Assembly: GCA_036557885.1 (NCBI GenBank)
Contig: DATBGS010000162.1
Location: 31,153-95,152, forward strand
Source: DATBGS01 sp036557885
GTDB taxonomy: Bacteria > Chloroflexota > Ktedonobacteria > Ktedonobacterales > DATBGS01
Direction: 5' to 3'
Length of the DNA stretch: 64,000 nt
In this document: piece after piece, positions 15,366-24,023 of the stretch
Layout of the letters: each line of letters starts with the position of its first letter
Numbering within the stretch: position 1 is the first letter of the stretch
Notes under the pieces: generated by a model
Told to the model about the DNA's origin: nothing
What the model saw: the letters and a program-made list of their open reading frames with translations, nothing else
Databases searched by the model: none
Program-made: the position numbers and the translations under genes

Positions 15366-16547
15366 CTAGGAGAGCTTTTTATAAAGCAGTGTTCCATCCT
15401 TCACACAGTATTTTGCCCCGGCCCGGTTCACAAAGCCACAGGCGGGGCAGATAAGGATATACTCGTCTGCCTTCTTCACCCCTGCCATTGGACTAAGAGA
15501 CGAAAGTTTGACGCCATCCTTCCTACAGAACTTTGCGCCAGGACGATTCACCGTGCCACAGACAACACACATGCGTCCCACTTCTTTCCCGCTGTTGCCT
15601 GTCCGCTCTTTGATGGCAGGAACTTGAAGCGTGTTGATTGGTTTAGCAGGAAGGGCAAGGACACGACCACCGGCAACAGCCTTGCGGAACGCCCTCGCCA
15701 TCTCGCCTGCACTTTGGTAGCGCTTTTGGGGGTCTTTCTCCAATGCTCTCATCACGACGGCTTCCATCTCTTTGGTCAATTCCACCCTCTGGCCCACCAG
15801 TGGAGGTGGTGGCTCCATAATATGTTTCAAGACCACTGACCAGGGGCCGCCGGTGTCCTGGAAGGGGACATGCCCCGTCAGCATCTCGTACAAAGTGACG
15901 CCCAGCGCGTAAATATCTGTGCGATGGTCCACTGGAATACTGCTACATTGCTCAGGGGCAAGATAGAAGGGAGAGCCGCGAATGACCGACCCGCCCATCG
16001 AAAGCGTTGGGGCCGAAGCAGGGCTTATCTTCTCATCCTCTCTGATCAGCCGTGCCAGGCCAAAATCGCTCAACATCAGCCGAGAGCCATCTAACAAGAG
16101 ATTTTGCGGCTTCACATCTCGATGGACGATGCCTTTGCCATGCGCGTAATCCAGCGCTGTCGCAGCCTGCTTCAAGAAGTTTGATACTTTATGGAGAGAA
16201 AGCGGCTTACTACCTGTGATTGGGTTGAGGAGGTCATCAAGCGAGCCATCGGCTGCGTAGCGCATCACCAGAAAGGCGATGCCATCCTCAATTCCAAAAT
16301 CATACACAGGCAAGATATTTGGGTGCTGCAACCTGGCAACCAGGCGGGCCTCATCCTGGAAACGATCAAGAAACGAGAGGCGCGGCGGACCCTCTGGCAC
16401 CGCAGGATGCAGAACCTTGATGGCAACTGTGCGCGCGAGTTGTTCATGGACGGATAGATAGACCGCCCCCATCCCTCCAAACCCTACCAATTTCTCCAGC
16501 CGATAGCGCCCTATCCGTCTGCCAACTAAGACGTCTAGGCCCTCCAT
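15366..16547 (-). CDS. Soluble Ser/Thr protein kinase with two C-terminal zinc ribbons
   Basis: A complete Hanks-type kinase (393 residues): Gly-loop GFGGMGAVY (22-30), VAIK Lys44, HRDVKPQN (142-149), DFG (161-163), APEQ and the DIYALGVTLYEMLTG helix. There is no membrane segment. After a linker come two near-identical double-Cys modules, CVVCGTVNRPGAKFCRKDG (about 327-345) and CPACGFVNRAGAKYCVKDG (about 367-385), each with C-x2-C...C-x2-D/G spacing, so the fourth ligand is unusual or missing. Zinc-ribbon tails on bacterial kinases may bind partners or nucleic acid (inference). It ends tail to tail with the acyl-CoA synthetase, with one base between stops. Confidence 0.9.
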   Translation of the reverse strand: MEGLDVLVGRRIGRYRLEKLVGFGGMGAVYLSVHEQLARTVAIKVLHPAVPEGPPRLSFLDRFQDEARLVARLQHPNILPVYDFGIEDGIAFLVMRYAADGSLDDLLNPITGSKPLSLHKVSNFLKQAATALDYAHGKGIVHRDVKPQNLLLDGSRLMLSDFGLARLIREDEKISPASAPTLSMGGSVIRGSPFYLAPEQCSSIPVDHRTDIYALGVTLYEMLTGHVPFQDTGGPWSVVLKHIMEPPPPLVGQRVELTKEMEAVVMRALEKDPQKRYQSAGEMARAFRKAVAGGRVLALPAKPINTLQVPAIKERTGNSGKEVGRMCVVCGTVNRPGAKFCRKDGVKLSSLSPMAGVKKADEYILICPACGFVNRAGAKYCVKDGTLLYKKLS

Positions 16548-16807
16548 TTGCTTTCACCTTCCCTGGCAGTAATGACCAGACCTGCCGGAGCAAGTAACCA
16601 GGTCTGGGTGATGCTCCCGATTATAACATTACTTGTGTAGCAGGAGAAATGGGTCAAGAGGAATGGGCCAACTCGAATTCGCGCCAGCCCATCAAACCGC
16701 TTTGATGGCTCTACTGGCTCGGCTGTGTCCTACCGCCATGCTGTATAATCTCGCTAACATCACAGCCTTATATAGCATCTATGTGGCTGAAGAAAGGTGA
16801 CAATAGC

Positions 16808-17923
16808 GTGAATGACCCGCTCAGGCCCGTCAAAGTGGGGGTGATCGGATGTGGTGTGATCAGTAAGATATATCTCAAGGTAATGAAACAATTTCCTCTG
16901 CTTGATGTAGTTGCTTGCGCTGATGCGCTGCCAGAACGCGCCCAGGCATGCGCGGTTGAACACCAGATTCCACACGCCTGCTCAGTTGCCGAACTCCTGG
17001 CAGACCCAGAGGTCGAATTGGTAGTGAATCTGACCATCCCAACGGCGCATGCTGAGGTGAGCGCGGCTGTGCTGAAGGCCGGAAAATCCGTCTACAGTGA
17101 GAAGCCGCTGGCAACCACTCGTGAGGACGGGCAGCGGCTCCTGGCAGCGGCCAGAGAAAGCGGCGCCCTGCTTGGTGCAGCGCCAGACACCTTCCTGGGT
17201 GGTGGGCTGCAAACGTGCCGTAAATTGCTGGATGACGGGTGGATTGGTGAGCCAACAGCAGCACATGCCTCGATGCAGGGACATGGCCCTGAGCGCTGGC
17301 ACCCTGACCCCTTCTTCTTCTATCAACCCGGTGGTGGCCCAATGTTTGATATGGGGCCATATTATCTGACTGTGCTGGTAGCGCTGCTAGGGCCAATCCA
17401 ACGGGTTGCCGGACTCACCAAAACGACCTTCCCTGAGCGCATCTCGACCAGCCAGCCAGGGGCCTATCGGAAGATACCCGTCAACACGCCCACGCACATA
17501 AGCGGATTGCTTGAATTTACCGGAGGCGTGGCAGCCACCATCATTACCAGCTTTGATGTCTGGGGCACCGCGCAGCCACCGCTTGAATTGCATGGCACGC
17601 TCGGTTCGTTGCGCCTGCCCGACCCAAACACCTTTGATGGCCCGATCTGGCTCAAGCGCGCCGGAGAGAAGGAATGGAGCCAGGTGCCATTGCTTTATGG
17701 GTATACCGAAAATAGTCGTGGCCTGGGGGTGGCAGATATGGCTCTGGCGCTCCGCCTTGGCCGGACGCATCGAGCCAGCGGCGCAATGGCCTATCATATC
17801 CTCGATGTGATGCAGAGCTTTGAGGAATCCTCTCGCCAAAGAAGATCTCTTGAGGTTGAGAGTTCCTGTGAGCGTCCCGCACCACTTCCGCTAGATCACT
17901 ACCCGTTTTTACTTGATAGGTAA
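16808..17923 (+). CDS. Gfo/Idh/MocA-family NAD(P)-dependent oxidoreductase
   Basis: The Rossmann start is VKVGVIGCGVISKIYLKVMKQFP with GxGxxS-like spacing. The family's SEKPLATT segment (Tyr-Ser-Glu-Lys-Pro) supplies the catalytic Lys, and GGPMFDMGPYYLTVL carries the conserved Asp-x-Gly and substrate-contacting Tyr. These enzymes oxidise or reduce sugars, inositols and related polyols. I prefer GTG 16808, which has AAAGGTGA just upstream, over ATG 16781, which has no ribosome site. A TATAAT lies at 16744-16749. Two isomerase/epimerase genes follow within 28 bp each, so this is a three-gene sugar or cyclitol catabolic operon; the substrate is unknown. Confidence 0.88.
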   Translation: MNDPLRPVKVGVIGCGVISKIYLKVMKQFPLLDVVACADALPERAQACAVEHQIPHACSVAELLADPEVELVVNLTIPTAHAEVSAAVLKAGKSVYSEKPLATTREDGQRLLAAARESGALLGAAPDTFLGGGLQTCRKLLDDGWIGEPTAAHASMQGHGPERWHPDPFFFYQPGGGPMFDMGPYYLTVLVALLGPIQRVAGLTKTTFPERISTSQPGAYRKIPVNTPTHISGLLEFTGGVAATIITSFDVWGTAQPPLELHGTLGSLRLPDPNTFDGPIWLKRAGEKEWSQVPLLYGYTENSRGLGVADMALALRLGRTHRASGAMAYHILDVMQSFEESSRQRRSLEVESSCERPAPLPLDHYPFLLDR

Positions 17924-17950
17924 CATCATGTTAGGAAGGAAAACAGAGGA

Positions 17951-18709
17951 GTGGATGCTCCACCTATTGCCCTGCAACTCTACACGGTACGCGATGAGAC
18001 AGCACGCTCGCTGCCAGACACGCTGCGAAAAGTAGCCGCGTTGGGCTATTCCGCTGTGGAATTTGCTGGCTACGGCAATCTGAGCGCGCAAGCGCTGCGC
18101 GCGCTGCTTGACGAGCTTGGGCTACGCGCCCCTGCCTCGCACTGCCTCAGCCTTGATATAGCCCCGGATGATCTTGCGCAAAAGCTTGCCTATGCCAAAA
18201 CCATCAGCTGCGAGTATATGGTCCTGCCGTCCATAGGCCCGCAGCGCTTCACCGAGGCGCTACTGCCTGCGCTGACGAAACAGCTTGAGGCGCTGGGCCA
18301 GCGCTGTCGGGAGGCAGGTTTCCAGTTTGTCTATCACACCCATGATTACTCGTTCCGCCAGCGTGGAGACGCCTATCTCCTGGATGAACTGCTGGATGCC
18401 ATTGACCCAACCTTGCTCGCCATTGAACTGGATGTTTACTGGTTGGCTTTCGCGGGGCATGACCCGCTCACCTACCTGCGAGAACACGGCAGCCGTATCC
18501 CCTTACTGCATCTCAAGGATATGGGCGCCAGCCGCGAAATGACAGAAGTCGGAGATGGCACGCTGGATATGCCCGCGCTTATCTCCGCTGCGCAATCAAG
18601 CGGGACGCGCTGGCTCATCGTTGAGCATGACCGCCCTACGCTGCCCTCGCTAGAAAGCGCTCGTCGCTCGCTGGACTATCTGAACAGCCTCATCACATGG
18701 CACGCCTGA
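17951..18709 (+). CDS. Sugar phosphate isomerase/epimerase (AP-endonuclease-2/xylose-isomerase-like TIM barrel)
   Basis: The 252-residue protein has the IALQLYTVRDETARSLPDTLRKVAALGYSAVEFAG start typical of this family. Further motifs are FVYHTHDYSF, LLAIELDVYWLAFAGHDPL, RIPLLHLKDMG and WLIVEHDRP, which supply the Glu/Asp/His metal ligands. The start is GTG 17951 after AGAGGA. It is the second gene of the operon and has the commonly seen partnership with a Gfo/Idh/MocA dehydrogenase, in which a keto sugar or inosose is isomerised or dehydrated. Confidence 0.87.
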   Translation: MDAPPIALQLYTVRDETARSLPDTLRKVAALGYSAVEFAGYGNLSAQALRALLDELGLRAPASHCLSLDIAPDDLAQKLAYAKTISCEYMVLPSIGPQRFTEALLPALTKQLEALGQRCREAGFQFVYHTHDYSFRQRGDAYLLDELLDAIDPTLLAIELDVYWLAFAGHDPLTYLREHGSRIPLLHLKDMGASREMTEVGDGTLDMPALISAAQSSGTRWLIVEHDRPTLPSLESARRSLDYLNSLITWHA

Positions 18710-18737
18710 CGCTTATAATTAATGAGGAGAGAAAACT

Positions 18738-19739
18738 ATGGGACGACCTGTGACACTCTTCACCGGGCAATTTGCCGATCTGCCGCTGGCAGAACTGGCT
18801 CCGCTTGCCAAAAGCTGGGGCTTTGATGGCCTGGAACTTGCCTGCTGGGGCGATCATTTTGAGGTAGAGAAAGCGCTCGCAGACCCGGAGTACGCGCCAG
18901 GCCGCCGGGCGCTGCTGAAGCAGCATGGCCTGGAATGCTGGGCGATCAGCAATCATCTGGTCGGCCAGGCCGTTACCGATGCCCTGATTGATACACGCCA
19001 CAAGAACATCCTGCCAGCGCGCGTCTGGGGGGATGGTGACCCCGAAGGGGTGCGCCAGCGCGCCGCGCGCGAGATGATGGATACGGCTCGCGCTGCTGGG
19101 CTGCTTGGAGTCCATCAGGTCAATGGATTTAGCGGCTCACCGATCTGGCACCTGCTCTATTCCTTTCCCCCAAACGACCCGGCCACTATTGAAGCAGGCT
19201 ATGCCGAGTTTGCCAGACGATGGAATCCCATCATGGATGTGTTTGATGAGGTGGGTATCCGGTTTGGGCTGGAAGTCCACCCGACGGAAATTGCTTACGA
19301 TATAGTGACGATGCAAAAAGCGCTTGACGCCATTGGACATCGCCCGGCTTTTGGCATCAATTTCGACCCCAGCCATTTACACCATCAATTTGTTGACCCC
19401 TCGCTCTTTCTGGAAACGTTCAAAGATCGCATTTACCACGTCCACATCAAGGACGCGGCGCGCATGCTCAACGGACGCTCCAGCATCCTTGGCTCGCATC
19501 TTGAGTTTGACGACGCGCGACGCGGCTGGGAGTTTCGCACTCCTGGGCGTGGTGGCATTGATTTTGAAGAGATCATGCGCGCGCTCAATCACATTGGCTA
19601 TACCGGACCCCTCTCCGTTGAGTGGGAAGATAGCGGGATGGACCGCGCCTATGGAGCAAGGGAAGCTGCCGAATTTGTGAAACGGATAGATTTTGCCCCA
19701 TCACAACGCGCCTTCGATGCGGCTTTTCAGCAAAAGTAG
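18738..19739 (+). CDS. Sugar phosphate isomerase/epimerase, second paralogue
   Basis: A 333-residue TIM-barrel protein of the same superfamily as the previous gene but longer and divergent. Metal-site segments are FGLEVHPTEIAYD (Glu, His), FGINFDPSHLHHQ (Asp, His), YHVHIKDAAR (His) and PLSVEWEDSGMD (Glu). The preceding ATTAATGAGGAGAG gives a clear ribosome site. It is the third gene of the dehydrogenase/isomerase operon, 28 bp after its neighbour. Two such proteins with one dehydrogenase suggest successive steps, for example epimerisation and dehydration of an oxidised sugar (inference). Confidence 0.87.
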   Translation: MGRPVTLFTGQFADLPLAELAPLAKSWGFDGLELACWGDHFEVEKALADPEYAPGRRALLKQHGLECWAISNHLVGQAVTDALIDTRHKNILPARVWGDGDPEGVRQRAAREMMDTARAAGLLGVHQVNGFSGSPIWHLLYSFPPNDPATIEAGYAEFARRWNPIMDVFDEVGIRFGLEVHPTEIAYDIVTMQKALDAIGHRPAFGINFDPSHLHHQFVDPSLFLETFKDRIYHVHIKDAARMLNGRSSILGSHLEFDDARRGWEFRTPGRGGIDFEEIMRALNHIGYTGPLSVEWEDSGMDRAYGAREAAEFVKRIDFAPSQRAFDAAFQQK

Positions 19740-19780
19740 CGCATTGCGGCCAGGGAGTGTTCCACACTCGCGCCAGCCAA

Positions 19781-19814
19781 CTCCTGGCGCGTCTTGTAGC
19801 GGACGCGCCAGGAG
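19781..19814. terminator. Strong hairpin after the isomerase operon
   Basis: A perfect 13-bp stem, CTCCTGGCGCGTC (19781-19793) with GACGCGCCAGGAG (19802-19814) around an 8-nt loop, sits 41 bp after the last stop. No U-run follows, so it may terminate weakly or protect the 3' end. The rest of the gap before plsY shows nothing else. Confidence 0.5.
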
Positions 19815-19947
19815 GATGTTGTAAAATGCAGAAGCAGCATTTACCATACAGCTAACCAAAACATAGGACACATTCCTCAAGCCAGGCAAGCTACATATAC
19901 CCGAAAGCAATTCCGTATCCCAGACTCAGGTCACAAAGGAGGCCACC

Positions 19948-20634
19948 ATGCCAGGCTTACTTGGTCAACTCTTGCTGATCGGTCTTATTGGCTATCTGTG
20001 GGGATCAATCCCCGCTGGTTACTGGATAGGGAAACTCCTCCGAGGCAAAGATTTTGATATTCGAGACTATGGCAGCCATAAAATCGGTGCCACCAATGTG
20101 CTGAGAACGCTTGGTCGTATTCCCGCCCTCATTGTCTTAGTCTTTGATCTCACCAAAGGCATAGTGCCACCGTTGCTCGCCGTCCTGGTCACGTTCTTTA
20201 ATGCAGATGGTTGGGGGCCACCCCTGGCCGCGTTTATGGCGCTCATCGGCCATTGCTTTCCCGTGTTCATCGGGTTTAAGGGAGGGCGAGGCGTTTCTAC
20301 CGGCGGCGGAACATTGGTCGTGCTCTCTCTGCCCACCTTCTTCCTCTCGGCGCTCACCACCGCCGGCACTATCGCCATCTGGCGCTATGTTTCTCTCGGC
20401 TCGATTGTAGGCAGCCTGACCACTATGATTTGCGGCATCATCTTTTTTCTCATTGGGTGGGTCAGCATCCCCACAATGGTCTATCTTATCGTTGGTCCTG
20501 CCCTGGTCATCCTGCTCCATTACGATAATATTGGGCGCCTGTTTGCGGGAACCGAGCGCAAGATTGGGCAGAAGGCGCAGGCCGAGAACATCATTCCTCC
20601 TCCAAGCAATGCTGCCTCGAATGCGCAAGCGTGA
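19948..20634 (+). CDS. plsY: Glycerol-3-phosphate acyltransferase PlsY
   Basis: PlsY transfers acyl groups from acyl-phosphate to glycerol-3-phosphate in the inner membrane. The 228-residue protein has the expected helices and conserved loops: GSIPAGYWIGKLLRGKDFDIRDYGSHKIGATNVLRTLG (acyl-phosphate/G3P loop), HCFPVFIGFKGGRGVSTGGG and HYDNIGRLFAGTERKIG. It is somewhat longer than usual because of a hydrophilic tail. AAAGGAGG precedes ATG 19948. Its place just before glpK and glpD groups genes that make and use glycerol-3-phosphate. Confidence 0.95.
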   Translation: MPGLLGQLLLIGLIGYLWGSIPAGYWIGKLLRGKDFDIRDYGSHKIGATNVLRTLGRIPALIVLVFDLTKGIVPPLLAVLVTFFNADGWGPPLAAFMALIGHCFPVFIGFKGGRGVSTGGGTLVVLSLPTFFLSALTTAGTIAIWRYVSLGSIVGSLTTMICGIIFFLIGWVSIPTMVYLIVGPALVILLHYDNIGRLFAGTERKIGQKAQAENIIPPPSNAASNAQA

Positions 20635-20753
20635 TGCCTTACTAAGTGTCACAGAGATTTCTTGAGAGCGTTGTTGTGCGCTGCCTTTTCCTCCACAGTT
20701 CGTAGCTGCTGCGTCAGCTATCGCTTCCCCACAAGCCAGAAAGAGGGTTGTCT

Positions 20754-22259
20754 ATGGCAAAGTTTGTGCTCGCTTTGGACCAGGGTACCACCAGTTCGCG
20801 TGCCATTGTCTTCGATCATGCCGGGGCGATTGTCAGCATAGCGCAGCAAGAATTCCCCCAGATATATCCCGCGCCAGGGTTGGTTGAGCATGACCCAGAA
20901 GCTATCTGGTCAAGCCAACTGGCGGTTGCCCAGGAAGCCCTGAAACAGGCACGCGCCACTGCTGAGGATGTCGCCGCTATCGGGATTACGAATCAGCGCG
21001 AAACGACGGTTGTCTGGGAGAAAGCGACCGGCAAACCCGTCTTCAATGCCATCGTCTGGCAAAGCCGCTTGACAGCGCCCATTTGCGACGCTTTGAAAGC
21101 AAAGGGGTTTGACAAAGAAATCCGCGCGCGTACCGGATTGGTCACGGATGCGTATTTTTCTGGAACAAAAGTTAAGTGGATTCTTGAGAATGTCCCTGGC
21201 GTGCGCGAAAAAGCTGAGCGCGGCGAAGTGCTGTTTGGCAACGTGGATACGTTCCTGATCTGGCGCCTGACCAAAGGGCGTGTCCATGCTACCGACTACT
21301 CTAACGCTTCGCGGACGCTGATGTTCAACATCTATCAGGGCGAATGGGATGATGTCATCCTCAAAGAATTAGGCGTCCCGCGCGCCATGCTGCCCAACGT
21401 CTTGCCCTCCAGCGGCGTCTTTGGCGAGACAGACCCCGAATTCTTCGGTAGATCCATCAAGATTGCCGGGGACGCTGGCGACCAGCAAGCCGCAACCTTC
21501 GGACAGGCATGCTTTGAAGTGGGCATGGCAAAGAACACCTATGGCACTGGCTGCTTCATGCTCATGAACACTGGCAACAAGGGTGTTCCCTCACAAAACG
21601 GATTGCTGACGACGATTGGCTGGGGGATGGGCGACCCGGCCAAACCACACCTGACTTATGCCCTGGAAGGTGCCATCTTTGTAACCGGCGCTGCGGTGCA
21701 GTGGCTGCGCGATGGGTTGGGCATCATTAAAAACAGCAGCGACGTGGAAGCGCTGGCCGCATCGGTTCCTGATAATGGTGGTGTCTATCTGGTGCCAGCA
21801 TTTGTCGGCCTGGGCGCACCCTATTGGGATGCCTATGCGCGTGGCGCGATTGTCGGCCTGACACGCGGGTCTACCTCCGCGCATATTGCGCGCGCAACAC
21901 TGGAGTCTATGGCTTATCAGACTCGTGAGGTGGTGGAGGCCATGAGCGCTGACAGTGGTGTACACTTGAAGACATTGCGTGTGGACGGCGGAGCTGTTGC
22001 TGATAACCTGTTGATGCAGTTTCAGGCAGATATTCTCGGCGTTCCTGTGCAGCGCCCCAGAGTCTCTGAGACAACAGCACTTGGCGCGGCCTATCTTGCT
22101 GGTATTGCGACGGGTTTCTGGAGCAGCCCTGAGGAAGTTACCGAGCGCTGGGCGGTTGATCGCACCTTTGAGCCGAAGATGAGCGCTGATCAGCGTGACG
22201 CGCTCTATGCTGGTTGGAAGCGGGCGGTTGAACGCTCCTTGAGGTGGGAACAAGCATAG
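20754..22259 (+). CDS. glpK: Glycerol kinase
   Basis: A FGGY-family kinase of 501 residues converting glycerol and ATP to sn-glycerol-3-phosphate. It begins AKFVLALDQGTTSSRAIVFD, has the glycerol-contacting ITNQRETTVVWEKATGKPVFNAIVWQ, DTFLIWRLT, and the C-terminal RVDGGAVADNLLMQFQADILG and TTALGAAYLAG segments. ATG 20754 follows AGAGGG; a TTG two codons upstream is less likely. glpD starts 26 bp downstream, so the two form an operon. Confidence 0.97.
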   Translation: MAKFVLALDQGTTSSRAIVFDHAGAIVSIAQQEFPQIYPAPGLVEHDPEAIWSSQLAVAQEALKQARATAEDVAAIGITNQRETTVVWEKATGKPVFNAIVWQSRLTAPICDALKAKGFDKEIRARTGLVTDAYFSGTKVKWILENVPGVREKAERGEVLFGNVDTFLIWRLTKGRVHATDYSNASRTLMFNIYQGEWDDVILKELGVPRAMLPNVLPSSGVFGETDPEFFGRSIKIAGDAGDQQAATFGQACFEVGMAKNTYGTGCFMLMNTGNKGVPSQNGLLTTIGWGMGDPAKPHLTYALEGAIFVTGAAVQWLRDGLGIIKNSSDVEALAASVPDNGGVYLVPAFVGLGAPYWDAYARGAIVGLTRGSTSAHIARATLESMAYQTREVVEAMSADSGVHLKTLRVDGGAVADNLLMQFQADILGVPVQRPRVSETTALGAAYLAGIATGFWSSPEEVTERWAVDRTFEPKMSADQRDALYAGWKRAVERSLRWEQA

Positions 22260-22285
22260 TGTGGCTCGCTAGAGGAGGCGCTGCT

Positions 22286-23992
22286 ATGGAACCACTATCC
22301 GCAACCGTGCGCGCGCGCAACCTTGCGCGAATGAAAGATGAGCGCTTTGATGTCCTGGTCATTGGCGGTGGTGTTACCGGAGCCGGAGTAGCTGTAGACG
22401 CGGCAGCGCGGGGATATACGGTTGCGCTCGTTGAGAAAACGGATTTTGCCAGCGGAACAAGTAGCAAATCAACCAAACTCGTTCATGGGGGCATCCGTTA
22501 TCTGCCCAACTTTGACTTCGCCCTGGTGCATGAAGCCCTGACCGAACGAGGTATCTTGCTCAAAAACGCGCCGTTTTTGGTGGACCCGATTGGATTTGTG
22601 CTTCCTCTGTATAAAGGCGACCGCCACCCGGTAGGCTTACCCCTGACCACGCCAGGTGGCATCGGCCTGCGCTACATCCTTGGCATAGGACTCTGGCTCT
22701 ATGATCTGCTGGCGGGCAGGCGGAATGTGAGTCGGCACCGTCATCTCAGCCGCGAAGAGGTGCTGCGCATGGCCCCAACACTGGTGCAACAAGGGCTGAA
22801 AGAAGGGTTCATCTATTACGATGCGCAAACCCACGACGCCCGGCTCACAATGGCGCTCATCCGAACTGCTGCGCAGCAGGGAGCCGTCATCGCCAACCAT
22901 GCAGAAGTCACCTCATTCGTTATAGAAAAAGATAAGCTAGCTGGCGCCGTCATTCGTGACAACCTGAGCAGCCAGGAATTCACCCTGCGGGCACGCCACA
23001 TCGTCAACGCCACTGGCATCTTCTCCGAAAAAGTCGAGAGCCTGACGGAAAAAGAGCCAGAGGCCAGTATTGAGCCAAGCAAAGGGGTGCATCTGGTCCT
23101 GTCCCGCGAAAAAATCAAGCTGGAAGACTTCGCGGTCGTGTTACCGGAAACTGATGACCGACGCATCCTCTTCATTGTCCCCTGGGGTTCACGTGTCATT
23201 TTCGGCACCACCGATACCGGCTCTGGCGATCTCAACCATCCGGTTGCCACCCACGCAGACGTTTCCTATTTGCTGAAACACCTGAACCGCTACCTCTCCA
23301 TCAACCTCACCACTGATGACATCATCAGCACCTACGCTGGGTACCGACCGCTGGTGCAGCCTGGGCGCGGCACAAAGCACTCTCCAGCAAAACTTTCGCG
23401 CACCCACGCCGTGCTTGAAAGCCAGTCCGGTCTGGTGACGATTGTTGGGGGCAAGCTGACGACCTACCGGCGCATGGCCCAGGACACCGTTGATGTTTTG
23501 AGCCGACGCGATGGCTCTGCAACTATTCATCCAACACAGCACCTGCTGTTGTATGGCAGCGTAGGGTGGCCTGCGGCACACCAGGACCTGCAAGCAGAGG
23601 GAGCCAGGCTGGGGCTTTCTGCAAAAACTATCAAACACTTAGCAAAAAGCTACGGGTCCGAAGCAGGGCAAGTGCTGAAGCTGATCGAAGAGGATGCTTC
23701 GCTGGCGCAACTGCTCATTGACGATCTTCCCTATATTCGCGCTGAAGTAGTGCATGCCTGCCGCGCAGAGATGGCAATGACGCCCTACGATGTGCTTGCG
23801 CGGCGCACCTCGATCACCCTTGAAGATCACCAGCGCGGGCTGGGCGTGGTTGATACGGTAGCCGCGCTGATGGCAAAAGGGCTGAATTGGTCATCAGACC
23901 AGCAACAGGCGCTGGTTGAAGAATTTCGGGCGGCTATAGGCGAAGCACTGGCAGCCGAAACAGAGGTGGGAACCACCTCCAAACCCACGTAG
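22286..23992 (+). CDS. glpD: FAD-dependent aerobic-type glycerol-3-phosphate dehydrogenase
   Basis: The 568-residue flavoprotein oxidises glycerol-3-phosphate to dihydroxyacetone phosphate and passes electrons to quinone. The FAD-binding start is DVLVIGGGVTGAGVAVDAAARGYTVALVEK, followed by DFASGTSSKSTKLVHGGIRYL, the GlpD signature. WGSRVIFGTTDTG and VTIVGGKLTTYRRMAQDT are further FAD-site motifs, and the C-terminal helical domain holds RAEMAMTPYDVLARRTSI. ATG 22286 has GAGGAGG upstream. It is in an operon with glpK and is peripheral to the membrane. Confidence 0.96.
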   Translation: MEPLSATVRARNLARMKDERFDVLVIGGGVTGAGVAVDAAARGYTVALVEKTDFASGTSSKSTKLVHGGIRYLPNFDFALVHEALTERGILLKNAPFLVDPIGFVLPLYKGDRHPVGLPLTTPGGIGLRYILGIGLWLYDLLAGRRNVSRHRHLSREEVLRMAPTLVQQGLKEGFIYYDAQTHDARLTMALIRTAAQQGAVIANHAEVTSFVIEKDKLAGAVIRDNLSSQEFTLRARHIVNATGIFSEKVESLTEKEPEASIEPSKGVHLVLSREKIKLEDFAVVLPETDDRRILFIVPWGSRVIFGTTDTGSGDLNHPVATHADVSYLLKHLNRYLSINLTTDDIISTYAGYRPLVQPGRGTKHSPAKLSRTHAVLESQSGLVTIVGGKLTTYRRMAQDTVDVLSRRDGSATIHPTQHLLLYGSVGWPAAHQDLQAEGARLGLSAKTIKHLAKSYGSEAGQVLKLIEEDASLAQLLIDDLPYIRAEVVHACRAEMAMTPYDVLARRTSITLEDHQRGLGVVDTVAALMAKGLNWSSDQQQALVEEFRAAIGEALAAETEVGTTSKPT

Positions 23993-24023
23993 ACAGAAGA
24001 AGCATGGCCCCACGTCATAAGTA

